Assembly (NCBI GenBank): GCA_022495005.1
Contig: JAGYXB010001569.1
Span: 2,604,001 to 2,668,000, forward strand
Direction: 5' to 3'
DNA length: 64,000 nt
From: Rhyacophila brunnea
Lineage: Eukaryota > Arthropoda > Insecta > Trichoptera > Rhyacophilidae
Positions 10,700 through 21,950 of the stretch are shown here, piece after piece. The notes beneath the pieces were generated by a model. It was not told the origin of the DNA and did no database searches. It was given only the letters and a program-made list of their open reading frames with translations. Made by a program: the position numbers and the translations under genes. Every line of letters starts with the position of its first letter. The stretch's first letter is position 1.

Positions 10700-11877
10700 T
10701 AGGGATTGCAATACCGTATGAGGGTTTGGGTCGAAATCCCGAAGGCCGGAATCCCGAAGGCCGAAATCCCGAATGCTGAAATCTCGAATGGCCGAAATCC
10801 CGAAAGCCGAAATCCCGAATACCGAAATCCCGAACGCTGAAATCCCGAATGGCCGAAATCTCGGATGGCCGGAATCCTGAAAAATAAAAAATACAAACAT
10901 AAACAATTGCGCAATCTTGAATTGCTCAATTTTCGCAAGAGACAAACACATTTTTGCGGAAAATGGGTTTTACAGATTGCGCAAATTTTTACAGGAGAGA
11001 CAATTTTGTAGAACAAATGGATTTTTTTATATTTCCACAAAAAATGGGTTTTGTCCATCTTGTAAAAATTGCGCAATTCAAGATTGCGCAATTTTGGTGT
11101 TTGTATTTTTTTATTTTTCGGGATTTCGGCCTTCGGGATTCCGGCCATTCGGGATTTCGGTATTAGGGATTTCGGCTTTTGGGATTTCGGCCATTAGGGA
11201 TTTTGGCCATTCGAGATTTCAGCATTCGGGATTTCGGCCTTCGGGATTTCGTCCGGCACCCACCGTATGAATATATCAATACCAGTATTTCGGTATTCCT
11301 TATTGAATACCGGTATTAATACCGTTATCCGTCAAAACATATTACTTATAGAAAAAAGTACCTATCAAAAAATATAATTATCAAAATCTATTTGAAACTC
11401 TATTTTATAGCAACCTAAAGTACATTTATTATGTTGACCTTTGTAAATGTGTATACTTAGATCAAAATATTTTAGAACTGCTAATTTTTACAAATAGGTA
11501 CTATCTTCAGAAAAATCTCTCTGAAATTCAACGTTTGTTGGATGTACCTACTATCAAAGTTTGATCAATTTATTATTATAGAATAATAATTATTGGAAAT
11601 ATTTACCATGAATGTTTTCTTTTTCGAAATATATTAATTCATCGCTACAATTCTCTTAATATATTTGAGAGATTTTGTTTTAATATTATTTAATTTTTGT
11701 TGGTTTCAGTCAATACATTTGCAATACGTTTTGGAAGCATATATATTATTTAATATACAATATAGTGGTAAGTATTGAAAAAAATAATGCTGATGAGTGT
11801 ATGCTTTCTTAATACCGAAAATACCGGGATTATGGATTTTTGAAACCGGTTTTGAAATACCGGTATTGCAATCCCTA
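10700..11877. mobile_element. hAT-like MITE (TAGGGATTGCAATACC family) interrupted by a second element
   Basis: Left end TAGGGATTGCAATACCG at 10,700 and right end TACCGGTATTGCAATCCCTA at 11,858-11,877 are terminal inverted repeats. Flanks are GATATAGC and GATATGTG, sharing only five of eight bases, so any TSD has decayed. The element is split at 10,721/11,263 by another insertion. Non-coding. Confidence 0.8.
10722..11262. mobile_element. Nested hAT-like element with iterated CCCGAAATCC subterminal repeats
   Basis: Inserted in the element at 10,700-11,877 with a perfect 8-bp TSD CCGTATGA (10,714-10,721 and 11,263-11,270). Each arm carries about eight tandem, slightly variable units of the type GAAATCCCGAANGCC, in inverted orientation on the two sides. 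The centre has TTGCGCAAT palindromic motifs. The long frames here (10,699-11,148 minus and 10,917-11,270 plus, rich in FGISAFGI-type repeats) are read-through of the repeat units in both directions and are not taken as proteins. Dense subterminal repeats are common transposase-binding arrays in hAT elements. Confidence 0.85.
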
Positions 11878-12587
11878 GATATGTGGAAAATGGATATCGC
11901 GGAAATAATAATATTGCAGTAAGCTATTTACTGAGTTTGCCATAATTGGACACTACGGGAAATGGATGTTAAAGAATTGCGGTAATGTATTTAATATCGC
12001 CGCATATTGATGCTGACATGGATTGAGTTGTTTATCCCCATATACGAAAAAAAATCCTGACCTCTGATTTAGATTTAAAAAAAAAATACAAAACATTGCG
12101 TATGCCATACGTATATAATAACGGAACGTCAAAATAGGTTGCCAATACGCTAACGTATAGAATATTAATTATTGCTATATGACTGCTAATAATAAAATTA
12201 TTGTAATACATTGAATCGCCATCAATTGTTCAATATGAAATAATCTAAAATCATTGTTCGAAAAATTATTTTGCATTGCAAATTTTCAAATTTAATTTCT
12301 CAATTACTGTAGAAAAAGACTAATCAAGTAATATATTTAATTATACAAGATTAGACAATTTGTAGACAAGAAGAATATTAAACTCATTTGCAATTATGTA
12401 AAATTTATTAATATAAAAAAACTTTCAATGTTTATTGTTTAATGTCATTGTTCCGGTCGAAAAATGGGAGTGACCGGCAACCGGAATTGATAATATGTAC
12501 GTATTACTCTACAACAGTTGTCGGTAACCAAGGGCCCGTGGACCCATCCAAATTCAAAATCAATATTATTTATTTTGACATATCATC
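11878..12587. other. AT-rich interval, nothing assigned
   Basis: No frame or repeat family recognised, apart from a short GTCCGGTCGAAAAATGGG-like stretch near 12,450. Confidence 0.35.
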
Positions 12588-13075
12588 ATCAGAGTGAATC
12601 TATCCACTGCTGGTTAAAGGCCTCTCCAAGCTGATTCCACTTCTATCAGTCATGTGCGTTGCGTTTCCACGTACTTCCGCAGAACTTTATCATTTCATCG
12701 ATCCAGCGGCCTCGAGGTCTACCTTGCGGAAGTTTTGTACTTCTTGGGTACCACTAGATTACTAGATATGTCTAACGATTGTCCCTTTTTCGAGCTATGT
12801 GTCCAGCCCATTTCTATTTGAGGTTTTTAGCGAACTCTATTACTATTTCCTTATCCACTCATTATTCCTCTTTTTGCCCTTTTGCGTTATGCCCAGCATG
12901 CACCTCTCCATACTACGTTGGGCTACTCTAAGTTTCTGTATCTCTCTTTTAATTAGGGTCCATGTTTCACACGCATATGCTTGTGATTACGGGAAGCACA
13001 CACTGGTTGAACACTTTGCCAAAAAGAGATCCATTTTGACATATACAAATTATAAATTCATGCGGTTTACAACAT
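12588..13075 (-). pseudogene. LINE reverse transcriptase C-terminal pseudogene (RTE-like)
   Basis: Minus-strand translation gives, with stops and shifts, KVFNQCVLPVIT, AHRS-type linker residues, then KWAGHIARKRDNR, PQGRPRGRWIDEMIKFCGS and QQWIDSL, followed by a TGATGATGAT tail. It is the same family as 4,116-4,340 and, in its upstream part, 57,040-57,262. In-frame stops make it inactive. The plus-strand frame at 12,799-13,077 is its shadow. Confidence 0.7.
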
Positions 13076-13079
13076 GAAA

Positions 13080-13503
13080 TGGGGCGGGGGTAGGGGAAGC
13101 AAAAATGATTATATAGCTGTATTAACGTTTAATATGTGTATAAAGTATATAGTAAGTATATAATAATTAAAAAAAGTTAATAAAAACATCAATAACATAC
13201 ACCAAATTAACTACATAGACCTTATATACCAATAATATATCAATATCCGAAGCGAGTTGGTTGAACACAGTTATTGCCTTCCCAATTGGCATAACCAATT
13301 GTAAGCTAGCTCTGCACATTGGGAGAACAAACAATATTACTGATGTTCCCGATTTCTAAGATAGTTATCAGGGACACACATTTACACCGCATATAAGTCG
13401 GAAAAACTAAGTGGTCAAATATATACGCTTTAGTTGGAGCATATGGACACACGATGACTCCAATAATCCCTGTCGCTCTCCAGTATTCTTGGGACGTTTC
13501 ATG
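13080..13503. other. Unassigned interval
   Basis: Mostly AT-rich; the part from 13,250 adjoins the LINE-derived fragment to its right and could be part of the same old insertion. No gene seen. Confidence 0.3.
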
Positions 13504-13680
13504 TTATGCTAGCATCACGTAGCGGACTTCCAGGATGCCGGAATCCGGCTTTAAAAACGGGAAAGCCAGGTTGAAGTTCTCTTCAGAAATCCACAGTACG
13601 TAGCTGAGCAGCTCGTAGCCGAGGTCCACCGTCGCCTCTTTATTATCAGCATGATGCGAGACTACTTGGTCTCCTGTCTT
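13504..13680 (-). pseudogene. Repeat copy derived from LINE RT C-terminus
   Basis: Nucleotide similarity links this minus-strand segment to 38,285-38,400 (+) and 23,330-23,480 (+). The 38-kb copy reads RRRWTWLGHVLWMPEA and PTGFGPPGRPLN, a LINE RT C-terminal pattern. Here a different frame is open for over 50 codons, reading ATVDLGYELLSYVLWISEEN and FNLAFPFLKPDSGILEVRYV before a TAA at 13,504-13,506. Because the copies do not keep one frame, I read this as a decayed LINE piece with a chance open frame rather than a gene. Confidence 0.4.
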
Positions 13681-13684
13681 ATAT

Positions 13685-14249
13685 ATAGGTATATATATAG
13701 GTATAATGCAATATTATGTACTGATTTTATATTGATTTATTTACCCTTGTACACCACTGTAATGAGAGATAAATTCTCTCGCAGCAGGGTGCAGTTTCAA
13801 AAAAAGGCGTTTATGAATCTCCTTGAAAACTGTGTTTTCTCTGTCCAGATTTTTGGACAGCATCGTCGATATATCGCCGTAAACGAAACGCAAACAAAAC
13901 GCAATCGACCCGCAAACGACGTTTGGCGGATGAATCCGAAACTTCGCTTTGCCGTGTGCGCGCAGCCTTAGTCATAATGTTATACCACCACCGTACACCC
14001 AGTTTTCTAAACTCAGTGTATGATTGCTCTGAGCCTTCTTAAAGTGCCAAGATTACCAAACTAACTACACAAATTTCAATATAATACATTCGCAAACAAA
14101 CCTTTTCCACCATGAGTTTTGATAGAATATTTGCGTGCGTTAATTTTATTTAAATTTGCACCCCATGTTTTAAAATGGACATAGATACTTTGTTTAATGT
14201 AAAACAGTCATAAAGTTGGGGAAACAGTGCAATAATATTCAGAATAGTC
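13685..14249. other. Interval with TATATAGG microsatellite; otherwise unassigned
   Basis: A short TATATATAGGTATA tandem lies at about 13,681-13,705. The frame at 13,651-13,971 (+) has no recognised domain; its GC-richer end (GCGTGTGCGCGCAGCC-like, minus orientation AAGGCTGCGCGCACACGG) resembles a MITE terminus but no partner end was found. Confidence 0.35.
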
Positions 14250-14677
14250 AAAAATACTCGTATATCTATAAAATATCTAAAATTATGCAATTAAACCATA
14301 CATAGCTTTGAATATTTTATAGATAGAATTATATTTTTTATCTATAATTTGGTATAGGCGGGGCATGATGATTTAAAAAAAAAGTAACCAGCAATATATG
14401 TAATATGTATTCTTAATCCAACGAAAACAAATAAGTATGAATGAAAAAGTGTGCACAATTTTGTCGTGTATCGTTCAAAATATACCAAAACTATTATTGT
14501 TTGGTTAGGCAGGGTTTAATTGATTTTTAAAAACTAACCAATATATTCATTTGACTTCAAATTAACTAGTAAATTCGAGTCTTAGTTCAATAAAAACAAA
14601 TTTGACGTATGACTAACAAAGTTTAATGTGCACTATTTATGGAGGATCTTATCAGCCTACCTCCACCCTTTGCTACT
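14250..14677. mobile_element. hAT-like MITE, family 1, left-truncated
   Basis: Shares GTGCACAATTTTGTCG, GGCAGGGTTTAATTGATTTT, GTTTAATGTGCACTATTTA and the right terminus CCTCCACCCTTTGCTACTA with family 1. The left end is missing. Confidence 0.75.
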
Positions 14678-14684
14678 AAGTGTA

Positions 14685-14885
14685 ACGTCGTAGGTCCCAG
14701 ATTTGAATCTTGGGCTTGGCAAATACACATATCGTTTTTAAATTTGTGTTTGAGTCAGAGTATGGACCTAATGGGTTGGGCAAGTGGTTAACATCATTTT
14801 CTAGCAAAAACAAATCTGTTAATACCAACCTCCACTTTGTGGAGGCCCATAATAATATGATCTTATTAGTATCGGGCATGGCAAA
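14685..14885 (+). repeat. tRNA-derived SINE (family S)
   Basis: B-box-like GATTTGAATCTTGGG, then CTTGGCAAATACACATAT, GAGTCAGAGTATGGACCTAA, GGGCAAGTGGTTAAC and CCTCCACTTTGTGGAGGCCC, finishing at GATCTTATTAGTATCGGGCA. It sits directly right of a family 1 hAT copy. Confidence 0.75.
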
Positions 14886-14889
14886 AGTC

Positions 14890-15583
14890 AGACCTCAGCA
14901 TTTTTTAAATATTGAAATTTAATAAGAAAATATTTTTCAATCCCTATCTACTCACGGTCCCAATATTTAAAACTAAAAGTTGAATGTGGTCCGAAAGTCT
15001 AAAAATGATGCCGACCCCTCCTCTACAGTAGTTTTATATTTTAAACTAGATCAAAACCGGTAGACTATTTTTATGAATTGAATTTATACGTCATAGTCTA
15101 TGAATTTAATTGATTTAGTTATCTATGGTCAGAATAATGCAAATCTATTAATTTAATTATGAATTACGTCATACAGTTACGTATAGTATTCAAGATTAAA
15201 TTTATCATGCCAAGTTTAAGATGTACCTAAGCAATTATATTATTGCAATAAAAAACTAGATTTCAGAGGTTTACATACTGTGCGCCGCGGCGCCCCGTAG
15301 CTCTGTGATTTGTTTCACAATGATATTATTATATTCGTACGTTACGGTTGTTGTTTTTTTTCAGGTATTTAATACAGACATTTGAACAAAGCATAGTCTT
15401 CTTCCTGAATTGAAAACATTAACATATTATTATTAAATTCTTGAGTAGTTTTTCTCATGTTTTAATTAGATTGAAAGCGTTGTACGCACCGCGCAGACTG
15501 TTTACACGTGTACTTCAGATAGTTGTCGCTCAAAACATGATAACATTTCTAGGTGGTCGCGATCCTCAGTCATGAGGAAATGA
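14890..15583. other. AT-rich interval, nothing assigned
   Basis: No recognised gene; the frame at 15,502-15,693 (-) overlaps the family H element and is its shadow. Confidence 0.4.
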
Positions 15584-16150
15584 CAGTGACGTCCCGTGGG
15601 GGTAGGCAGATTGAGCGTCACTTGGGGCGGCAGTGATTCGAAGGGCGGCAAATCGAGAAGTATCATTAGGTATATGTAGAAATAGTTACGCAAACTTAGT
15701 AATAACGGAAATATCTTTCCAATAAAAAATCAGCTCACTGGTTGGAAACAAAATATATTAATTAACATAAAAGGTTTAACAGGACTGTATTTTTTTGTCG
15801 GGTTCGCGATGTCTAGTTTACTTCCGTTGTCCTTAGAGGTCAGTGACACGTGCAGATTTGAGAATTATATTTGAATTATAGATAGGTACATACTTACGTA
15901 ATTTAAAATTTATCCAAAAAAAATTGCCAGTCACTCGCGAGTTTTGAAAGTTGTCAGGTGTATTTTCAATGCATCTGAAACCGTGGACTCGCAATACTGT
16001 CTATTAAAGCAGAGATGGAATTTAAATAAAATTAGATTTAGTGTTAATTATATTTTGTTAGTCATGTATCCGTACAACACATTTCTTAGATAACGGAACT
16101 ATGAAAAGACGATAAAAAATACTGTATAAAAAATGGGGCGATATTTTGGC
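15584..16150 (+). mobile_element. hAT-like MITE, family H, right end lost
   Basis: Starts CAGTGACGTCCCGTGGGGG, then GCGGCAAATCGAGAAGTAT and a right part ending AATGGGGCGATATTTTGGC as in the complete copy at 17,484-17,967. The last ~50 bases are replaced where another element (16,155-16,882) begins. Confidence 0.75.
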
Positions 16151-16154
16151 CCTA

Positions 16155-16882
16155 CCGAGTAATCCGAGAATCCAATCCCGAGCCAAAATTCTGATCTCGC
16201 GATTTCCGGACTACAATTTGACAATCCCGGGATCCCGGGACTGGTCCCGGGATTGGCATTTTTTCCATTGTTAATATAAAAAAAATATAATTACAAATAA
16301 CATTGATAAAATCGGTCAAAAATAAATCTAGTATAATTTATACAATTTAATACATTTATTGTTGATATTGTATACGTTCAATCTTGGAAATACACAAGTT
16401 TAACAGAGTAAAAAATATTGTAATTTAAATAATAATTTAATATGAGATTGCTGTTTCTAATAGTAAAGACTTAATGAATGGATTAGCGATATTAAAGCAA
16501 ATAATCATGGCGTACTTATGGCCTTTCCGCTTCATAAATCTAATTAGTCAGACAAATATGAAACTGCCGTAAAACGTATGATATCATGGTGGAATTACTT
16601 TGTTAAAAGTGCGAAGCATTGTTTTTTTCCAATCTTTCCATTTTTAATAATTTACGTGAAAAAATAAAATGAATCGGCAACCTACACATGGGTATAAATC
16701 AAACTTCATTCAAACTCATTTTATTTCTAATGTAGTTATTTTTTATTAAAAGTATTATTATATGTTATATTTTCGCTTTTATTTTATTTTCCATAAAAAT
16801 CAATCCCGAAATCCCGGGTTATGTTTATCAATCCCGGGATTCATAGGTATCGAAAATAGCTCGGGATCCCGGGATTGGAATC
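16155..16882. mobile_element. hAT-like MITE, CCCGGGAT family
   Basis: Inverted copies of AATCCAATCCCGAGCC on the left and GATCCCGGGATTGGAATCCC on the right bracket an AT-rich centre. Same family, opposite orientation, as the complete element at 26,605-27,561. The left terminus is diverged and no TSD is visible. Non-coding. Confidence 0.75.
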
Positions 16883-17180
16883 CCTAATCCCGGGGAACGA
16901 CAAAGAAGAAGAAGAAATATACGACATTCCAAGAAAAAAACAATTTATCTCATAAGTTTGTTTTACGGACAGTAAAACAGTCGACTACGCCACAGCTGTA
17001 TTATACATATAATATTTTTTTATAAATTGTACCTTCTTATAGCCTATCGAAAACCCTCACCATATATCAATCGTTTCAAGTCACTTCATGTTATAATTCA
17101 GAAAGTCATAATTTTTTATTATATTTTGATTTCATATTTTCACTAAACGTATTTTGGGGGGAGGAGATTTGGCTTGGCAC

Positions 17181-18005
17181 CATGGCCCCACGATTGGCCC
17201 GGGCATAGGGGGGGGGGGCGGCATGGCAGATCGACCAGCTAAGTGAGATTAACACACATCCCAAGTTAAGTTAAGTTTACTATTAAGTACTCTAATAGTA
17301 AAAAAAAGTTACTTAGGCGCTACTTCACTTCAGGGCCATTAAATATTTTAAATATATGGTAGTGCGTTGCAATTTTTTTTGATATATATTGATGATTGAT
17401 ATGCTTAAATGATAATTCCCGTGTAGAATTTGTGAAACACTAATGTAAGAGCATCACAATATCCTTGACCTTAGTGATAGATACAGTGACGTCCAGTGGG
17501 TGTAGGCAGATTGAGCATCGCTTGTGGGCGGCAGTTACTCGAAGGGCGGCAAATCGAGGAGAATTATTTCGTATATTATAGAAATAGCTATCTCAACTTA
17601 GTTATAACTAAAATATCTTTCCAAAGAAAAAATTAGCTCACTGTTTGGAAACAAAATGTATTAACAATTATTAATATAAAAGTGTTAAATTAATTAATAT
17701 TAAAGTATTTTTTTTTGGTTCGCAATGTGTAAGAAGCCAATGTATTAGGTACTAACGTCAAAAAAATTCCACTTTCAGGGAAAAAATATTAATAAATTTA
17801 ATTTTGTATGTTTAATGATATTTTTTGTTAGTATAAATCCTAATGTATCCATATATCACATTTTTTAGATATTGGAGTTATGAAAGGATGATAAAAAATA
17901 CTGTATAAAAAAATGGAGCGGCATTTTGGCGCTGCCTAGGGGCGGTATTTTTCTAAGGACATCACTGGATAGATAGGGGACCCGCTTCAGGATGTGGGAG
18001 CCATA
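17181..18005. mobile_element. hAT-like MITE, family G, carrying a nested family H element
   Basis: Left end CATGGCCCCACGATTGG, right end GGATGTGGGAGCCATA. Flanks CTTGGCAC and GGTGGCAC agree at six of eight bases, consistent with a decayed 8-bp TSD. It is split by the family H element at 17,484-17,967. Confidence 0.75.
17484..17967 (+). mobile_element. hAT-like MITE, family H, complete
   Basis: Begins CAGTGACGTCCAGTGGG, ends AAGGACATCACTG, with a perfect 8-bp TSD GATAGATA at 17,476-17,483 and 17,968-17,975. This is the reference copy for family H in the window. Non-coding. Confidence 0.85.
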
Positions 18006-18013
18006 GGTGGCAC

Positions 18014-18500
18014 CATTGCGGCAGACACCCTTGGCGCGGCCCCGCAAACATGTACCCAATATTCACATATATATCTACTTAATACTCAATACGCAAATAT
18101 GAGTAATATACTAATACGTAAAGGTGACTGACAATAAGGAATCAGAAGACAATATAAATACCATGTCAAATCAATTTAGTGAGGTACAATGTCTAAGTAA
18201 CCTCAGGGAAAGTAGAATTATACCGTTGTGTAAGCCCACACACCTTACTGTGGCATTTTGTAAGTCATGTTAACTCCCATTACAGTTCCGCATTCAGGAA
18301 TATTATTAGATGGACAATTTAATTATTGAACATACATATATAGATATAGAATTACAAATTAAATATCTACTTTCCGTACTGTCAAATTATAGCAAACTCG
18401 GTAAGGAACTGATCGCAACAATAAATTTTGCATATCCGTTATTCAGTTAGTCAGTCATCCATTGACGCAAACGCAAGATAATAGCTGACTCGATTATTGA
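18014..18500. other. Unassigned interval
   Basis: AT-rich sequence without recognised genes or repeat families. Confidence 0.35.
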
Positions 18501-19262
18501 GGCTGTGCCACAGGGTACGAAGTGTCGCACTCTTTGGCGGCATCCAGAACACATGTTCCAGTCACGTAAAACGTCTCTTCGTGATTATTTCAATCATGGC
18601 CCCCACAAAGGGGGGACTGGCAGAGCTTTAGCCTGGGGGCCCGGGCTTAGAAAGGGCCCGGCATGGCGAATCGACCATATAAGTGATATAAACACACATC
18701 ACAAATTCTCTTAAATAGTAAAAAAGGCGCTATTGTTCTTTAATAGTGTTATTATTTAAAATTATATGGCTGTACGATTTAATTTTTAATTGTTTATCGA
18801 TACTCGACAACTCCATAATTCAAATGGATGTATTAAAATATACAAAAAAAAAACACTTAATATACACATTAATTTTATCGCTTACACCGATAGGTAGAGA
18901 GGCCCGCTAATGATCCTAGCCTGGGGGCCCGCGTCAGGATGTGGGGGCCATGACTTCAATCAGCGAAGGCTGCTGTATCTGCTCATGAACTCGGGTGTTT
19001 GTAACGCGGTCGTACCAATGTACCCCTTAGATTCGGCGGAGACATCGATTCTCAAATCTCAAAGACCGAGACCTTTTAAGCTTAGTAAGATGCCATGTCT
19101 CACAGCCATACAGGAGCACAGGTAGCACGCACGCGTTAAACAAAAGGCATTTGGTCCTCACAGAATACAGCTTTGACCTCCATGCGACTCCAAGTTGTCT
19201 GAACGCAGACCCCGCCATACCCATGTGGATTCCAAGCTCACTAGAAATGTTCATAGCTAGAC
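18501..19262 (-). pseudogene. LINE reverse transcriptase C-terminal fragment, split by family G element
   Basis: Read on the minus strand from 19,262: ISSELGIHMGMAGSAFRQLG, AWRSKLYSVRTKCLLFNACV, LPVLLYGCETWHLTKL and FENRCLRRI, then after a shift the TRVREQT / RRDVLRD-type region down to about 18,501. This is the thumb and C-terminal part of a non-LTR reverse transcriptase, probably RTE-like. Compared with the copy at 39,014-39,702 it is interrupted by the family G element at 18,595-18,952. No polymerase core remains. Confidence 0.75.
18595..18952. mobile_element. hAT-like MITE, family G, inserted in LINE fragment
   Basis: Ends CATGGCCCCCACAAAGG and GATGTGGGGGCCATG. Flanks ATTTCAAT (18,587-18,594) and ACTTCAAT (18,953-18,960) match at seven of eight bases, and removing the element restores alignment with the LINE at 39,430-39,460. 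The insertion therefore post-dates the LINE copy. Confidence 0.85.
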
Positions 19263-19452
19263 TTAAATTTCGGAGTGTCTGGGTATGGAGAATGTACCTG
19301 GAAAACTGTAAGAATCCGCGGTTGAAGCGACGAGAAGCTATAAGTTTTCGGTGGGGTAAAGGTGGAAGTCAGTGGCACCTGCTAAATATTGTTAACCGCG
19401 CATACTCCCACAGCATAAATTATAATGGATATTTTTTAGAAATGGACCGCCC
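19263..19452 (+). repeat. Short repeat shared with 38,598-38,730
   Basis: Shares AGTGTCTGGGTATGGAGAAT, GTGGGGTAAA and CAGTGGCACCTGCTAAAT, then TTATAATGGATAT.TTTT and AAATGGACC. Both copies lie beside LINE RT fragments of the same family, so it may be linked to that LINE. No coding signal kept. Confidence 0.6.
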
Positions 19453-20690
19453 CAAACAATTGAGCGTAGTTATGCAGAAAGCAGACAGTCCACACAAACC
19501 TCAAACTGAGATAATATAAGCACTTTTGTGTTACATGTGGTTATTTAATTCTACACAATGTATAATTATTATACTATTTTTTTGTTTTTGAATGATATGA
19601 ATACCTATAATTTGAAAATAAGATATATTTGTTTTTGATTGCTTTCTACAAAATATGAAAATTCTATGATCTTCATTCTGCAGAAAGCAACCTTGTCTGA
19701 TTTTGTTTGAAGAAACTCCATGTTTTTATATAATTATTTAACAATTCGATGGCCCAGTATTGAACGGTAACAAGTCAAAAGTTTGACATTTCAAGATAGG
19801 TATTGGTATCAAAATTAGCTATTGTCAGTTTTGTACAGAAACAATTCGAAAAAAATAATTTAGATACCTTGAGAGCCAAAAAACCGAAATGAAATTCTTT
19901 CAAACAAAAACCAGTTTTGTACAAATCTATTTCGAAGTGTTTCCATTTAAAACTGGCGATTTACCATACGTTTTAATTTCAAATAGATAAATTCTGACAT
20001 GTTGCCTTTTGAAACTTGTCAAATCTTGTGTATTGTAAAATATTAAAATATAAATATCTCAAAACTACGTTTTCTGAGTTGTTACTATTCGAATTGTTTC
20101 CTTCATTTTTCTGTGTGCCTGTGAATTCAGTAAGTTCGTAATCGTAATATTTTCTTCAACTTTTATCGCCCGTCCTAAATCCGTTCATGCCCGGTCATGT
20201 CATCTTGTCACAAAATTTGTTTTGATATTACTGTTGTAGGTCGTGACCAAACAGTAATTAATAATGTCCATAATGATCGTTTTCCGTGTGGGAATTGCAT
20301 AGTACCTGTGTACCGAAAACAGAGCCAGTATAACTCGATGTATATAAATAAAAGTAGGCGAAGTATATCTGGAACAGGACCTTATTTCCGGCAGGCATTA
20401 TTAATTATTTTTACATGTCCTTGGCCTTAATACGGTTACTAAAAGAAAGTTTTATCATCCGAAGCAGTTGTAATCGTATGCATGCTTATATATTGCCCTC
20501 TTAAACTAAATAATAACCTCCAAAATTAAGCAGTTTATTGAGACTAGCAAATATTTTTAATAAACTATTTCTTTTATTCAACGAATAAGACAGAAGATTT
20601 CAGAACGTAACTTTCTATATACTGAATGCACATAATTTGAAAACATCTCATGCATATACACATTTGAAAAATCGTTTTTGTAGAAAAATA
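19453..20690. other. Unassigned interval with no repeat recognised
   Basis: About 1.2 kb of apparently low-copy DNA. The frame at 20,197-20,430 (+) contains RFPCGNCIVPVYRK but no family is recognised and no exon boundaries support it. A distant host exon cannot be excluded. Confidence 0.3.
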
Positions 20691-20699
20691 ATTAAAAGA

Positions 20700-21065
20700 T
20701 AAAAAGAACTTTTTATATACCACGTTTTTAAATTTTCTGTTGAATCATATAGACTTGACAATTCTATGTATTAATAAATACTTTTTTGTGCTTGATATAT
20801 ATAAATATAGAATACTGAAATGTCATTTTGACATTTCATATTGATTTCCATTGTAACGCACGTATTAATTAATAATTTAGTTGCTAGGACCCCCTTAGCC
20901 ACCAATAATAGTGTTTTACTTTTTAAGAATTTTTTCCGAAATAACTTTCCATACAAAACAGAATTAACTGAAAATGAATTCAATTCGGCTTAAAGATGGC
21001 TAAAAAAATTATTAGCTATTGAAAGAATGCATTGTCATCGTGTTCTGATATATTCTAAAAGTTTG
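20700..21065 (-). repeat. Interspersed repeat R1, copy 2
   Basis: Reverse-orientation match to 300-665, including ACACGATG.CAATGCATT and ACGTGCGTTAC.ATGGAAAT. The frame at 20,771-20,983 (-) belongs to the repeat. Confidence 0.75.
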
Positions 21066-21079
21066 AATTTTGAAAACAC

Positions 21080-21157
21080 AACCCCCCAGGAATCGAACCT
21101 GCCTCTCTCGGGTTTCGCGCCCATGCACATTGACCACAATGCTAAAGGCGCCATAGT
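21080..21157 (-). repeat. tRNA-derived SINE head
   Basis: Minus strand: TTTAGCATTGTGGTCAATG (A-box region) and CAGGTTCGATTCCTGG (B-box). Homologous to 3,688-3,768, including the sequence beyond the tRNA part. Abuts the R1 copy. Confidence 0.65.
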
Positions 21158-21453
21158 TAATTACGACAAATTTTAACTAATGGCTCTTAAAATACTTTCT
21201 GAAGCGATTTTTAAATTGAGCTACTATTGGCTATCGGCTTTTGAATTTTAAATCGAAGTAGGTATTACTTTAATTACTAACCGACGTCACGGATCACTCC
21301 AAAATTTTTTGTTTGTAACTTACTTGAACTTGCCAATAATTGTAATTAACTATTTTTTTATTCAACGAATAATTCGCAAGATTTAAGAATGTAACATTAA
21401 AATATTTTCAGTTGGCAGTAGGTAATACTTTCAACATTCTCACACGTCTTCTC
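21158..21453. other. Unassigned interval
   Basis: AT-rich, nothing recognised. Confidence 0.3.
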
Positions 21454-21620
21454 CGGTGACGTCCCGTGGGGGGTATGCAGGCCATGCGTTGCATAGGGGC
21501 GGATCATTATAAAAGGTAGCGAATGAAAGAATGAATACAAAAAGTTTTTAGAGCACTGGCGGTTTCCTGTAAAGCATAAAAATTCTGATAACACAACTGC
21601 TGTTGTATTATAATACATTC
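21454..21620 (+). mobile_element. hAT-like terminal fragment related to family H
   Basis: CGGTGACGTCCCGTGGGGGG matches the family H left end, but the rest diverges (CATAGGGGCGGATCATTATA). Either a related family or a chimera. Right end not found. Confidence 0.5.
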
Positions 21621-21780
21621 GACTGTCTTGTTGCAGGCGTGAAGATTTGTTTACATAGTTTTTGGATGTCCGTATTATTTAGCTTGGTTTTTGTATTATA
21701 CATATTATGATTAAATTTATTTTATTTTATGTTAGTTCTCCATGCCTTTCTCTCCTGTGGCACTTTTTATTAACTTAAGT

Positions 21781-21950
21781 CAACTCAGTAAACTCAGTCA
21801 AAGCTCACTTGAGAGCATTACCAGGGGTAAACAAAACTGCAGATGCTTCACACCCAAACATAGGGCCTCGTGATACGCTCGATTAAGACCGAGTGTGGTG
21901 CGGGGACGGAGTTTGGTTTGGTGGGGTCATTGTTTGTGTTGTTATCGTTT
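21781..21950 (+). repeat. Repeat shared with interior of the 5,542-6,035 MITE
   Basis: Shares TCAAAGCTCACTTGAGAGCA, AGATGCTTCACA, GCCTCGTGATACG.TCGATTA and GACCGAGTGTGGTGCG. The inverted-repeat arms are missing, so only the interior module is present. The frames at 21,870-22,132 start within this module. Confidence 0.65.

Noticed and set aside
10699..11270. Long frames on both strands with FGIS/GFRP-type repeats
   Set aside because: They are translations of the tandem CCCGAAATCC units of a hAT-like element; both strands are open because the unit lacks stop codons.
13504..13680. Conserved host exon encoding a YELLSYVLW...FNLAFPFLKP protein
   Set aside because: Two related copies in the window do not keep the frame, and one of them reads as a LINE RT C-terminus, so a decayed LINE piece is more likely.
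20197..20430. 77-codon plus-strand frame with CGNC
   Set aside because: Two cysteines in RFPCGNC are not enough to call a finger, and no repeat or splice signal supports it.
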